A DNA stretch of 62,331 nt from an uncultured Clostridium sp. (GTDB lineage Bacteria; Bacillota; Clostridia; Clostridiales; Clostridiaceae). The position numbers and the translations under genes were made by a program. The notes beneath the pieces are model-generated. The model ran no database searches, was not told where the DNA came from, and was given only the letters and a program-made list of their open reading frames with translations. Shown here one piece after another: positions 62,306-62,331 of the stretch (position 1 is its first letter; the number at the start of each line of letters is the position of its first letter). The DNA is taken from contig NZ_CAAGHK010000012.1 in NCBI RefSeq assembly GCF_900769625.1, positions 1-62,331 on the forward strand. Direction: 5' to 3'.

Positions 62306-62331
62306 TTTATTGAGAGTTTGATCCTGGCTCA
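62306..62331 (+). rRNA. rrs: 16S ribosomal RNA, 5' end
   Basis: The last bases contain AGAGTTTGATCCTGGCTCA, the universal 16S 5' sequence. Only about 26 nt are inside the window. Confidence 0.95.

Noticed and set aside
1..62331. CRISPR array or prophage
   Set aside because: No regularly spaced direct repeats, cas genes, integrase or phage structural genes were seen in the window.

Overview
The window is AT-rich, low-GC Firmicute DNA with long spore-former-type genes (BofA, choline-binding-repeat proteins), AdhE, a 5'-adenosylcobamide salvage operon, tcdA, and GTG/TTG starts behind strong purine Shine-Dalgarno sites. This fits a saccharolytic, solvent- or butyrate-forming Clostridium of cluster I (C. 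butyricum / C. beijerinckii type). That placement is inferred from gene content and protein similarity remembered from the genus, not from a search. The segment lies between two rRNA operons: it opens inside a 5S rRNA and closes at the first bases of a 16S rRNA, both on the + strand.

Layout. 1-8.3 kb: lysine-riboswitch-controlled dapA, a SulP anion transporter, a small-molecule kinase, decayed amtB and glnB, an alanine/sodium symporter and an HD hydrolase. 8.4-14.2 kb (minus): a complete mannose-family PTS (IIA-IIB-IIC-IID) with a sigma-54 promoter and its LevR-type activator. 14.3-21.7 kb: Hsp20-like protein, DEAD-box helicase, PlsC, a P-type ATPase, tRNA-Arg and a tiny membrane-protein locus with an elaborate RNA leader. 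21.7-26.9 kb: cobalamin nucleotide-loop operon (cobT, cobU, cobS, a second CobU-like gene, cobC, cobQ). 27-32.5 kb: an XRE regulator with a large palindrome, then a sucrose operon whose PTS gene is broken (scrR, scrB and scrK intact). 33-36.7 kb: Rex-type adhE and a broken lipoprotein gene. 37-43.7 kb: CorB-like protein, tadA, tRNA-Ser, PAP2, a zinc-ribbon protein, a chloramphenicol-acetyltransferase remnant, a degenerate tRNA beside the SRP RNA, folA, thyA and a VOC protein. 44-54 kb: dnaX-ybaB-recR-yaaL-bofA, a CHAP cell-wall enzyme, a Cys-rich mini-protein, serC-serA-DUF1015. 54-62.3 kb: hsdR remnant, mtnN, tcdA, a GNAT protein, then the glucose PTS: antiterminator, ptsG (IICB) and a separate convergent crr-like IIA, each PTS gene behind its own antiterminator target and terminator.

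How it works together. Three sugar systems are regulated in three ways: sigma-54 plus LevR (mannose family), LacI-type repressor (sucrose) and PRD antiterminator with RNA targets (glucose). AdhE consumes NADH under probable Rex control. SerC and SerA feed serine synthesis. The cob operon completes scavenged corrinoids.

The most distinctive property is the number of broken genes: amtB, glnB, a sucrose PTS IIB, two lipoprotein-like genes, cat, an FAH-type hydrolase, hsdR and a tRNA. Several are near full length with only one or two nonsense or frameshift lesions. The sucrose IIB lesion is a UGA exactly at the phosphorylated cysteine. Other points worth attention are the 21.3-21.7 kb mini-gene locus, a dispersed hairpin repeat in four copies, the paired activator sites of the mannose operon, and a 33-bp palindrome beside the XRE gene.
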